In this document: piece by piece, positions 36,774 to 44,973 of the stretch
Position numbering within the stretch: the stretch's first letter is position 1
How the letters are laid out: every line of letters begins with the position of its first letter
Source: Acidobacteriota bacterium
Lineage (GTDB): Bacteria; Acidobacteriota; Thermoanaerobaculia; Multivoradales; Multivoraceae
Assembly: GCA_021296535.1 (NCBI GenBank)
Contig: JAGWAG010000024.1
Coordinates: 1-44,973, forward strand
Length of the DNA stretch: 44,973 bases
Direction: 5' to 3'
Made by a program: the position numbers and the translations under genes
The notes under the pieces: generated by a model
Told to the model about the DNA's origin: nothing
What the model saw: only the letters and a program-made list of their open reading frames with translations
Databases searched by the model: none

Positions 36774-37745
36774 ATGGCGAACGTTGCAGTCTGTGTTCTG
36801 GGAAGTTTCGGCTACGACCGCGCCGCGCAGGGCGCCGTCGGCGCCGGGCGCGCCCTTGCCGCAAGCGTTGGCGGCGAGGTCCATGTGCTGGTCATCGGCC
36901 CCGCCGACGAGGAAGCGGTCGCCGCGATGGCGGCCGTTGCCGACCGCGTCGTGCTTGGCGCCAACCAGGAGCTGCGGGACGTCCAGCCCGAGCAGGCCCT
37001 GCAGGCAGCCGAGCAGCTCCACGCCGCGGGAAGCGGGGACTACGTCGCCGTGCTGCTGAGCAACGACACCTACAGCCAGGAGATCGCGCCCCGGCTCGCC
37101 CACCGACTCGGCGGCAGTTCGATGGCCGACGCGGCAGCAATCCGCATGGACGGCGACCACCTGCTGGCCCAGCGCACCGCCTACGGCGGCAAGGCGATCT
37201 CGATCTACCGGCTGAAGAAGAGCCCGGCGGTCGTCTGGCTGCGGGCGCGCGGCTTCGAACCGGCCCCCGAACAGCCGTCATCTGGCGATGTGACACCGGT
37301 CGACCTGAACCTCGACCCGCCACGCATCCGGATCGTCGGCCGCGAAGTGGCCGCCCAGGAAGGCGTCCGGCTCGAGGACGCTCCGGTCATCGTCTCCGGC
37401 GGCCGCGGACTCGGCGGTCCCGAACCCTTCCAGGAACTCAAGAAGCTCGCCGACACGATCGGCGCCGAGCAGGGCGCCTCACGCGCCGCCTGCGACGCCG
37501 GGTGGGTGCCCCCGAACTGGCAGGTCGGCCAGACCGGCAAGAAGGTCGCCCCCGAGCTCTACATCGCGATCGCGATCTCCGGCGCCAGCCAGCACCTCCT
37601 CGGCATGGGCGACAGCAAGGTCGTTGCCGCGATCAACACGGACGCCGACGCGCCGATCTTCAAGCACTGCAGCTTCGGAATCGTCGAGGACTACAAGGCG
37701 GTCGTCCCGCTGTTGACCGAGAAGCTCGCGGCGCTGTCGGGGTAA
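36774..37745 (+). CDS. etfA: Electron transfer flavoprotein alpha subunit
   Basis: SGGRGLGG...[74 protein letters not shown] (FAD-binding domain). Confidence 0.96.
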   Translation: MANVAVCVLGSFGYDRAAQGAVGAGRALAASVGGEVHVLVIGPADEEAVAAMAAVADRVVLGANQELRDVQPEQALQAAEQLHAAGSGDYVAVLLSNDTYSQEIAPRLAHRLGGSSMADAAAIRMDGDHLLAQRTAYGGKAISIYRLKKSPAVVWLRARGFEPAPEQPSSGDVTPVDLNLDPPRIRIVGREVAAQEGVRLEDAPVIVSGGRGLGGPEPFQELKKLADTIGAEQGASRAACDAGWVPPNWQVGQTGKKVAPELYIAIAISGASQHLLGMGDSKVVAAINTDADAPIFKHCSFGIVEDYKAVVPLLTEKLAALSG

Positions 37746-37840
37746 AGTCTTGTGAACGCTGACGATACGCTCGCATCCGTCTAGTCGCCCGAGTCACACC
37801 GAGCGCTCGTAAGGGAACCACCAGGCAAAGGACCTGACGC

Positions 37841-39415
37841 TTGCACCGAACCTCCTGCTGCTGTGCTCTGGCCCTGGTCGCCCTTCCTTTCGGATCGGCC
37901 CGTGCGTCAGGGCCAGCCGACTTCCCGGGAAACAGCGGAACCGAGCAGCAAGTAGAGGAAGCGGTCCTTGGCGGTTTCGCGCGCGGGATGCTGCTTGGCG
38001 CGACGGACACGGTCGTGCGACGGTTCAAGGCGACGCCGGACCGAAACCGCGTGAAGATGAAGTCGCTCGACCGCTGCGAAGCCAGGCGCCTGAGCCGCAT
38101 CGACGTAGAGCGCATCGATCTGGAGAGAGGCCGGGCAGCGGGTCACGAGGTGTGCGGAACACCCGACATGGACTTCGACTTCGCGACGGACAGTTTCGAG
38201 TTCGTCCGCAAGGTGGAGCCGCTCGACGACGAACGCCCAACCGGAAAGCTGGCGCTCTGGGGGGCAGGCGTTCGTCGGTCCTTCCGCGGACGAACGGGCG
38301 GGAACACGTACACGGTCGCGCCTGAGGTGCCCTTCGTTGGCGTGGACTACACCGCCGGGCGTCTCATGTTCGGGACCGCCGTGTCCTGGTTCGACGCCAC
38401 CGGGCGCTACCGGCTCGCGAACGCGGGCAGCGGCGCCGTGCGTCTCGACCTGGGCGGGGTCTACCCCTACGCCCGCTATGCATCGGGTTGCCGCGGGCCG
38501 TCCCGGAAGTCGTGCCGGACAGAGCTCTGGGCAGTGGGCGCCATGGGCCAGGGCGATCTCGTTCGAGGCACGGACGCAACGGCGGGAGCGCCTCCGTCCT
38601 CGGATGCACGGATGCGGCTTGGCCTCGCCGGCTTCCGCCAGCAGGTGGCGAAAGCCGGGTCACTCGAGTTCGCCCTGCGCGGCGACATCGGCTCCGCCGT
38701 CATCGAAGGCGGCGAACACCTCGGCCGATCTACCGGGGACGCCAGTCTCGGCGGCGACGCGAGCAGGGGACGCATCGGTGTCGAGGGCTCCCTGACCCGC
38801 AAGGTCGGCGCGGTGGTCTTCCGCCCCTTCACCCAGGTCGCCCAACGCTATGACGGCGGCTCCTCGACGAGCGGAACCGGGACGGAACTCGCCGGCGGCC
38901 TGGAACTGATCTCCGCCGACGGTCGGCTACGGGTCCAGGCCACCGGCAGGACTCTGGTCACCCAGGGCCTGGCCCGCTACGAGGAAGAGAGCGTGGGCGC
39001 CACGATCGAGCTTCGCCGAGGGACTGTCGTTGCTGGTCGCCCAGCAGTTTGGCGGCGCGGCGACGCGTGCGAACGCCCTGTGGCGCTCCGACGCTCCCCG
39101 GTGGATCGGAATGTCTCCCGATGCGCTCGCAACAGCCTCTGCTCGCATGGATCCCGGAGCGTCGCACACCCGGGCCGAAGTCGCATGGGGAGTGGGATTC
39201 GGCGCATCGTTGGTTACGCCCTTCGCGCAGGCCACGGCCAAGTCGGCGACCGGGCAGGAACACCTTCGTCTCGGCGTCCGCCACTCGATGCGAAAGGGAT
39301 CGCCCCACCGGGTGAACCTGGAGGTCACAGCCGAGCGTCCGCAGGTCACTCTGAGCAGTGACTTCGCGGAGTACAGGCTCGGCGTCGCCGGTCAGGTCCG
39401 CTTCACGATCGGCTG
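37841..39415 (+). pseudogene. Outer-membrane beta-barrel (autotransporter-like) protein, frame broken near 39025
   Basis: TTG start, signal MHRTSCCCALALVALPFGSARA; alternating strands (GRLMFGTAVSWFDATGRYRL...). The first frame becomes native-unlike after ATIELRRGT; the adjacent frame continues LSLLVAQQFGGAATRANALWRSDAPRW...SHTRAEVAWGVGFGASLVTPFAQATAKS...YRLGVAGQVRFTIG*. Confidence 0.75.
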
Positions 39416-39442
39416 ACCGGATCGCTGACCCTCACGATGGCC

Positions 39443-39524
39443 CGCCGAGACCGTCACGATCGCCCGCCGACGATCACCTGGTGCGCCGAGACCGTCACGA
39501 TCGCCCGCCGACGATCACCTGGTG
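39443..39524. repeat. Perfect 41-bp tandem duplication (2 copies) overlapping the 3' end of argG
   Basis: CGCCGAGACCGTCACGATCGCCCGCCGACGATCACCTGGTG at 39443-39483 and 39484-39524; a degenerate partial third copy lies just upstream. Confidence 0.97.
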
Positions 39525-40723
39525 CGCCTTGAGCCGTAGCGCATTCAGGCGGATGAAGCCTCGGGCGTCCGTCTGGTCGTAGCCGCCTTCGACGTCCATC
39601 GAGGACAGGTTCTGGTCGTAGAGCGAACTCGGCGACTCGCGGCCGAGGATCGTCACATTGCCCTTGTAGAGCCGCAGGTGGACTGTGCCGTCGATGATCC
39701 GCTCGGCCTGGAGGAAGGCGGCGCGGATGAACTCCATCTCGGGCGCGAACCAGAAGCCGTTGTAGATCAGCTCGGCGAACTTGGGCGACAGGCCGTCGCG
39801 CAGGCGCTGCACCTCCCGGTCCATCGCGACGCCCTCGAGGTCGCGCAGCGCATGGTGGAGGATCGTGCCGCCGGGCGTCTCGTACACGCCGCGTGACTTG
39901 ATGCCGACGAACCGGTTCTCGACTATGTCGATCCGGCCGATCCCGTTGCTGCCGCCGAGGTCGTTCAGGTACTCGAACAACGTCAGGGCATCCGTGTGCT
40001 CGACGCCCGCGGTCCGGTTTCGCACCCGCACCGGGCGCGCGTCCTTGAATTCGACCTCGATGTCGGTCGGCTCGTCCGGCGCGTCGAGCGGAGAAACCGT
40101 GAGCGAGAACATGTCCTCGGTCGGCGTCTGCATCGGGTCTTCCAGCAGGCCGGCCTCATAGCTCTTGTGCATCAAGTTCTCGTCCATGCTGTACGGCTTC
40201 TCGGACGAGGCCTCGATCGGGATGCCCTGTTCCTCGGCGTAGTTCAGAAGATCGGTGCGGCCCCGGAACCGGCGCAGGAACTCCGCGTCCTTCCAGGGCG
40301 CGTAGACCTCGATCTGCGGCGCCAGGGCGGCGTAGCCGAACTCGAACCGGACCTGGTCGTTGCCCTTGCCGGTCGCGCCGTGGGAGAGGACGTCGGCGCC
40401 CTCGCGGATCGCGATCTCGGCCTGGCGGCGCGCGATGAGAGGCCGCGCCAGGGCGGTGCCAAGCAGGTAGCGGTTCTCGTAGACCGCGTTGCCCGCGATC
40501 GCCGGGTAGATGAAGTCCGTCACGAACTCGCGCCGGACATCCTCGACGTAGACCTTCGTGGCCCCGATCGCCTCCGCGCGGCGGGCCTGGGCGTCGAAGT
40601 CCTCGCGCTGACCACGACGTCGAAACCACGTTCCTGCAGGGTGCGCAGGATGACGGACGTGTCGAGGCCGCCGCTGTAGGCGAGTACGGCTTTCTTCTTC
40701 GGAATGACTGGCTTGCTCGGCAT
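39495..40723 (-). pseudogene. argG: Argininosuccinate synthase, frame broken near 40608-40618
   Basis: N-term frame [38 protein letters not shown]-term frame [63 protein letters not shown]...[19 protein letters not shown]. The expected conserved ...FTADVGQ segment is missing. Confidence 0.92.
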
Positions 40724-40866
40724 GGCTGGTTGGACCTCCCTCGGGTCCGGAGACCGCTCCGGGCCGGCGGGAGACTATCCGCCCAGCGGCCCGCGGTGAA
40801 ACTCGGTCACGGGCGGCCGCCGCCCCCGGCCACCGCTCGAGAAGGAGAGAGCCGGTGTCGCGGCCG

Positions 40867-42345
40867 TCAGTCCTCGTGGACAGGATCGGCTGGAAGCAGG
40901 CCCACCGTGCCGCTCCGCCATAGCCGCCAGCGCACGCGAAACGCCAGGAAGATCGCCACGAAGACCAGCCCGAAGGTCAGGCCCCACCACACGCCGCTCG
41001 GGCCAAGCCCCCTGTTGAAGGTCAGCCAGGCGCCGGCCGGCATGCCAATGACCCAGTAGCCCACGAGCGCGACGCCCGCCGGGAACCGCGTGTCGGCAGC
41101 ACCCCGCAGTACGCCGGCGGCGGCCACCTGGAGGCCATCGGCGACCTGGAACAGGCCGGCTATCGGAATCAGCGCGGCGGCCGAGATGATCACGCCCGGC
41201 ACGTCGCTGAACAGGCGCGCCAGGAGGTGCGGCAGGGAGAAGAAGACGAGGCCGAAAGCGATCATCACCCCGGCGCCAAGGCCGAGGCAGACCAGGGCCG
41301 AGCGACGGGCCCCCGCCGGATCACGACGCCCGATCGCGTTGCCGACGCGAGTGGTCGCCGCGCCCGCGAAGCCGAGGGGCACCATGAAGGAGATCGAGGC
41401 GAGACTGATCGCCACCTGATGGCCGCTGAGCTCCGCCTCTCCCAAACGGCCGATGAGCACGGCGGCGAAGCTGAACACGGTGACCTCGAGCGACACCTGA
41501 ATCGCGATCGGCACCCCCACGATCAGGAAGGGACGCAGCGCGGTCGCACGCAACCAGGACCATCGCCATCCACCGAGGTAAGGGCGCAGGTGACGCCATC
41601 CGAACGCCGCGACGACGATCAGCATCACCCAGCGGGATCCCGAGGTGGCGAAGGCCGAGCCCCGCACGCCGAGCGCCGGAAATCCCAGGTTGCCGAAGAT
41701 CAGCGCCCAGTTCGCAAACACGTTGAACACATTGGCGACGCCGATTGCAACCAGGGCCGGCCGCACGATGCTCATCGCCTGAAGGGTCTGCCGCAGGCAC
41801 ATGAAGAGCAGGAAGGCGACGACGCCGGGGCCGATGCCCCGAAGGTAGGCGGACGCCGGCTGGATGATCGCCTCCGGTTGACCCGTGAGCGGCAACACCC
41901 GATCCAGCCCGAGCACGATCAGCGTGGCGGGCACCGCCAGCAGAACCGCCATCCCCAGGCCCCGGCAGAGCACCCTGCTGATCTGCCGATGGTCGCCGGC
42001 CCCGAACGCCTGCGCCGCCATCGGATCGATCGCCAGCAGGATGCCGATGAAGGACCAGATCACCGCGATGCTGAGCGCGTTGCCGATCGAACCGGCCGCC
42101 AGATCGACCTCGGAGACCCGGCCCAGCATCATCGTGTCCACGGCGCCCATCAGGACCATGCCGACCTGCACCAGGATGACCGGCGTCGCCAGGCGCAACA
42201 CCGCCCGTAACTCCGTTCGCACGTCCGCGGACGGACGTGCGATCCGGGTCGCGCGTGACGCGTTCCTCGTCACGAGGGTTCCGTTCGCACGGGTGAACCG
42301 CCGGCCGCTGCAATCGCGCTCTTCAAGGGACGGTATTGTAGGCAT
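40867..42345 (-). CDS. MATE family efflux transporter (start codon uncertain)
   Basis: [61 protein letters not shown]; ~12 TM. Confidence 0.93.
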   Translation of the reverse strand: MPTIPSLEERDCSGRRFTRANGTLVTRNASRATRIARPSADVRTELRAVLRLATPVILVQVGMVLMGAVDTMMLGRVSEVDLAAGSIGNALSIAVIWSFIGILLAIDPMAAQAFGAGDHRQISRVLCRGLGMAVLLAVPATLIVLGLDRVLPLTGQPEAIIQPASAYLRGIGPGVVAFLLFMCLRQTLQAMSIVRPALVAIGVANVFNVFANWALIFGNLGFPALGVRGSAFATSGSRWVMLIVVAAFGWRHLRPYLGGWRWSWLRATALRPFLIVGVPIAIQVSLEVTVFSFAAVLIGRLGEAELSGHQVAISLASISFMVPLGFAGAATTRVGNAIGRRDPAGARRSALVCLGLGAGVMIAFGLVFFSLPHLLARLFSDVPGVIISAAALIPIAGLFQVADGLQVAAAGVLRGAADTRFPAGVALVGYWVIGMPAGAWLTFNRGLGPSGVWWGLTFGLVFVAIFLAFRVRWRLWRSGTVGLLPADPVHED

Positions 42346-42367
42346 CGCTCACACCCCGAGATCGATC

Positions 42368-43348
42368 TTGCTCAGCTACATCCTTCGCCGGCTTTCCACC
42401 GGACTGGTCACCCTGTTCGGTATCTCGGTCATCTCGTTCTTCATCATCCAGCTCGTCCCGGGCGACCCGGCGCAACTCCAGACCTCCCAGATCGCCGACG
42501 CCGCGGTCTCGGAGCGCGTCTACCAGCAGTTGCGGGAGCTCTACGGCCTCGACAAGCCGATCCCGGTCCAGTACGCGAACTGGGTCGGCAAACTCGTCCA
42601 GGGCGACCTCGGCTCGTCCTTCCACGACGGAAGGAGAGTGTCCGCGAAGATCGGTGAGGCCTTGTGGCCGACCCTGTCCGTCGCGCTCCTCTCCTTCATG
42701 CTGACCCTGATCATCTCGACGCCGGTCGGGATCTACAGCGCCCTCCGGCAGGGGGGCGGTTTCGATCGTTCCGTCAGCACCGGCCTCTACATGCTCTATT
42801 CCGTGCCGAACTACGTAGCCGGCATGCTTCTCATCCTCTACTTGGGCGTGAAGTGGGACCTGCTCCCCTTCCGCGGCATGCGCTCGGACGGTTTCGACGA
42901 CATGACGATGCTCGGCCAGATGTGGGATCTGGCCCAGCACTACGTCCTGATCACGTTCTGCTTCACCTTCGGCAACCTGGCCTACTACTCCCGCTTCATC
43001 CGCCAGAACCTGCTCGAGGTCGTGCGGCAGGACTATGTCCGCACCGCCCGCGCGAAGGGCCTCGGCGAGCGCAGCGTCGTCCTCAAGCACGCCTTCACGA
43101 ACAGCTTGATCCCGCTGATCTCGCTGATCGGCCTGACCTTCCCCTTCGTGCTCAGCGGCAGCGTGATCCTCGAGTACATGTTCAACTGGCCGGGGCTTGG
43201 CAGGTTGTACTTCGAGTCCGTGCTGCAGCGGGACTACCCGACGATCATGGCGCTCAACTTCATCACCGCCCTGCTCGTCCTCGGCATCACCTTCATCGCC
43301 GACCTGACCTACGGCCTGGTCGACCCCCGGATCAGCTATGAGAAGTGA
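42368..43348 (+). CDS. ABC-type oligopeptide transporter permease (DppB/OppB-like)
   Basis: TTG start proposed; LLSYILRRLSTGLVTLFGISVISFFIIQLVPGDPAQ; EAA motif VVRQDYVRTARAKGLGERSVVLKHAFTNSLIPLI. Confidence 0.9.
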   Translation: MLSYILRRLSTGLVTLFGISVISFFIIQLVPGDPAQLQTSQIADAAVSERVYQQLRELYGLDKPIPVQYANWVGKLVQGDLGSSFHDGRRVSAKIGEALWPTLSVALLSFMLTLIISTPVGIYSALRQGGGFDRSVSTGLYMLYSVPNYVAGMLLILYLGVKWDLLPFRGMRSDGFDDMTMLGQMWDLAQHYVLITFCFTFGNLAYYSRFIRQNLLEVVRQDYVRTARAKGLGERSVVLKHAFTNSLIPLISLIGLTFPFVLSGSVILEYMFNWPGLGRLYFESVLQRDYPTIMALNFITALLVLGITFIADLTYGLVDPRISYEK

Positions 43349-43350
43349 CG

Positions 43351-44418
43351 ATGAGCGCTGAAGCGACGACAAGCGGCGAGCCGGCGCGCTCGTACTGGCA
43401 CATCACCTGGCGTCGCTTCCGCAGGCACCGCCTCGGCATGGTCGGACTGTGCGTCGTCGCGGCGCTGTTCCTCGTCTCCTTCCTTTCCCCGATGCTGGCC
43501 AACGAGCAGCCGATCCTCTGCCGCTTCGACGGCAGCTTCTACTACCCGGCGGTAATCGACCTGATTCACCAGGTACCGGGAAGCAAGCTGATCATCAAGA
43601 AGAAGCGGCCCTACCGCCTCGCGACCTTCGACTTCAAGCGCGAGTTCGACCCGGACCGCGGCGACTGGGCGCTCTGGACGCCGATGCGCTACGGACCACG
43701 TGAGATCGCCGCCGAACCCCTGGCCGGCCCGTCCAGGCGCCACTGGCTGGGGACCGACCAGTCCGGGCGCGACGTGCTGTCGCGCATGGTCCACGGCACC
43801 GTCGTGTCGATGAAGGTCGGCTTCCTGTCGATGGGCATCGCCGTCATCCTCGGCCTCGTGCTGGGCTGCATCGCCGGCTACGCCGGCGGCATCGCCGACC
43901 TCGTCATCTCGCGCTTCATCGAGGTCGTCATGTGCTTTCCGCCGTTCTTCCTGATCCTCGCCGTCCTGGCCTGGTTCCCGCCCAGCATCGAGAACGTGAT
44001 GATCGTGATCGGACTGACCCGCTGGGTCGGCATCGCGCGCTTCGCACGCGGCGAGATTCTGCGCATCCGCGAGACGGACTACGCGCTTGCCGCCCGCTCG
44101 CTGGGCGTCCGGCCGGCCCAGCTCGTGCTCCGCCACCTGCTGCCCAACGCCCTGGCGCCCGTGCTCGTCAGCGTCACCTTCGGCATCGCCGTTTCCATCC
44201 TGATCGAGGCCGGGCTTTCCTGGCTGGGCTTCGGGGTTCAGCCGCCGGATCCGTCCTGGGGAACGATCCTGCGCTCCGGCTACGAGAACCTGTTCACCGC
44301 CGGCCACATGATCCCGCCCGCCTGCGTCGCGATCTTCCTCGCCGTGCTGAGCTTCAACCTGGTCGGCGATACGCTGAGGGACGTGATCGACCCGCGGCTT
44401 CAGGCGGAGCGCGCTTGA
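43351..44418 (+). CDS. ABC-type oligopeptide transporter permease (DppC/YejE-like)
   Basis: WLGTDQSGRDVLSRMVHGTVVSMKVGF; EAA motif RETDYALAARSLGVRPAQLVLRHLLPNALAPVLV; long periplasmic insertion. Alternative GTG start at 43345. Confidence 0.9.
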   Translation: MSAEATTSGEPARSYWHITWRRFRRHRLGMVGLCVVAALFLVSFLSPMLANEQPILCRFDGSFYYPAVIDLIHQVPGSKLIIKKKRPYRLATFDFKREFDPDRGDWALWTPMRYGPREIAAEPLAGPSRRHWLGTDQSGRDVLSRMVHGTVVSMKVGFLSMGIAVILGLVLGCIAGYAGGIADLVISRFIEVVMCFPPFFLILAVLAWFPPSIENVMIVIGLTRWVGIARFARGEILRIRETDYALAARSLGVRPAQLVLRHLLPNALAPVLVSVTFGIAVSILIEAGLSWLGFGVQPPDPSWGTILRSGYENLFTAGHMIPPACVAIFLAVLSFNLVGDTLRDVIDPRLQAERA

Positions 44419-44457
44419 GGTGGGGCTGGTAGCGTTCGATCAAGGAGGTAGGCAGCG

Positions 44458-44973
44458 ATGAGCCAGCCCGAGCAGTTGCACAGCCTCTCCCTCGACTACG
44501 TCGAAGCCCTCCTGGCCCAGTACCGCCGCGACCCGGCGTCCCTCGACGAGCAGTGGCGGCACTACTTCGACTCCCTGGCCGCGGCCGGGGAACTCGACGA
44601 TGGAGCCCTGGAGCCTTCGCTCGAGCCGCCGGCGCTGTTCGGCGGCAACGGGGCGACCACAGCTGCGGTCTCCGCCCCGCCGGCGGCCCCTGCCGCTTCC
44701 CCGGCAACGCCCGAGCCGGCCCGGGCAACCGAAGCCCCCCGAACCACGACGCCGACCCTGACGGGCGACGTCGAACTCCAGCGCCGGGTCGACGACATGA
44801 TCCGCAACTATCGGATCCGTGGCCATCTCTTCGCGGACATCAACCCGCTCCGCAATCCACCGGTGCTCCCGGAGGAACTGGAACTCGAGGGCCTGGGCAT
44901 CAAGGAAAGCGACCTCGACCGCACCGTGTCCACCGCCGGCATCCCCGGCGCCGACACGGCGACGGTGCGCGAA
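44458..44973 (+). CDS. sucA: 2-oxoglutarate dehydrogenase E1 component, N-terminal part (cut by window edge)
   Basis: ATG after AAGGAGG; MSQPEQLHSLSLDYVEALLAQYRRDPASLDEQWRHYFDSLA...GDVELQRRVDDMIRNYRIRGHLFADINPLRNPP. Absent from the ORF track because no stop lies in the window. Confidence 0.93.
   Translation, partial: MSQPEQLHSLSLDYVEALLAQYRRDPASLDEQWRHYFDSLAAAGELDDGALEPSLEPPALFGGNGATTAAVSAPPAAPAASPATPEPARATEAPRTTTPTLTGDVELQRRVDDMIRNYRIRGHLFADINPLRNPPVLPEELELEGLGIKESDLDRTVSTAGIPGADTATVRE

Noticed and set aside
41885-42367. N-terminal extension of the DppB-like permease ORF
   Set aside because: The extension is antisense to the MATE N-terminus and has no membrane character; the permease begins at LLSYILRR.
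1-44973. CRISPR arrays, transposases, integrases, phage or toxin-antitoxin genes
   Set aside because: Looked for regular repeat-spacer patterns and recognisable proteins in all frames; none supported.

Overview
The window is GC-rich bacterial chromosomal DNA, probably from an acidobacterium-like or metagenome-derived genome (an inference only). It is dominated by housekeeping and catabolic genes. I recognised no rRNA, tRNA, CRISPR array, IS element or prophage. Order of genes: M20 amidohydrolase (cut by the left edge), Zn alcohol dehydrogenase, YwrD-like gamma-glutamyltransferase, tandem M16 peptidase, uncharacterised protein, RND tripartite efflux set, HyuA-type hydantoinase/5-oxoprolinase subunit without HyuB, TPR lipoprotein with a transglutaminase-like core, DUF4126 protein, MurJ (broken frame), a PilZ-TM-AMIN protein, class II DAHP synthase (broken frame), YhhQ, TerB-like protein, acyl-CoA dehydrogenase-like protein, aminotransferase, TrpS, SSS symporter plus small membrane protein, isoaspartyl peptidase, propionyl/acetyl-CoA synthetase, membrane Fe-S ETF oxidoreductase, TetR, EtfB, EtfA, beta-barrel protein (broken frame), ArgG (broken frame), MATE transporter, two oligopeptide ABC permeases, and the 2-oxoglutarate dehydrogenase E1 N-terminus (cut by the right edge). 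The observations most worth checking are: (1) a protein that appears to join a cytoplasmic PilZ domain to a periplasmic AMIN domain, next to murJ; (2) a compact multi-hairpin element bounded by an 11-bp inverted repeat, with a 22-bp perfect palindrome beside it, upstream of that gene; (3) a palindrome-rich prpE/fadF intergenic region and a TetR operator candidate in an ETF/fatty-acid module; (4) an unusual density of small frame-breaking lesions in conserved genes (murJ twice, aroG, argG, the barrel gene), plus a convergent gene pair lacking stops, which may be systematic sequencing/assembly loss or real decay.
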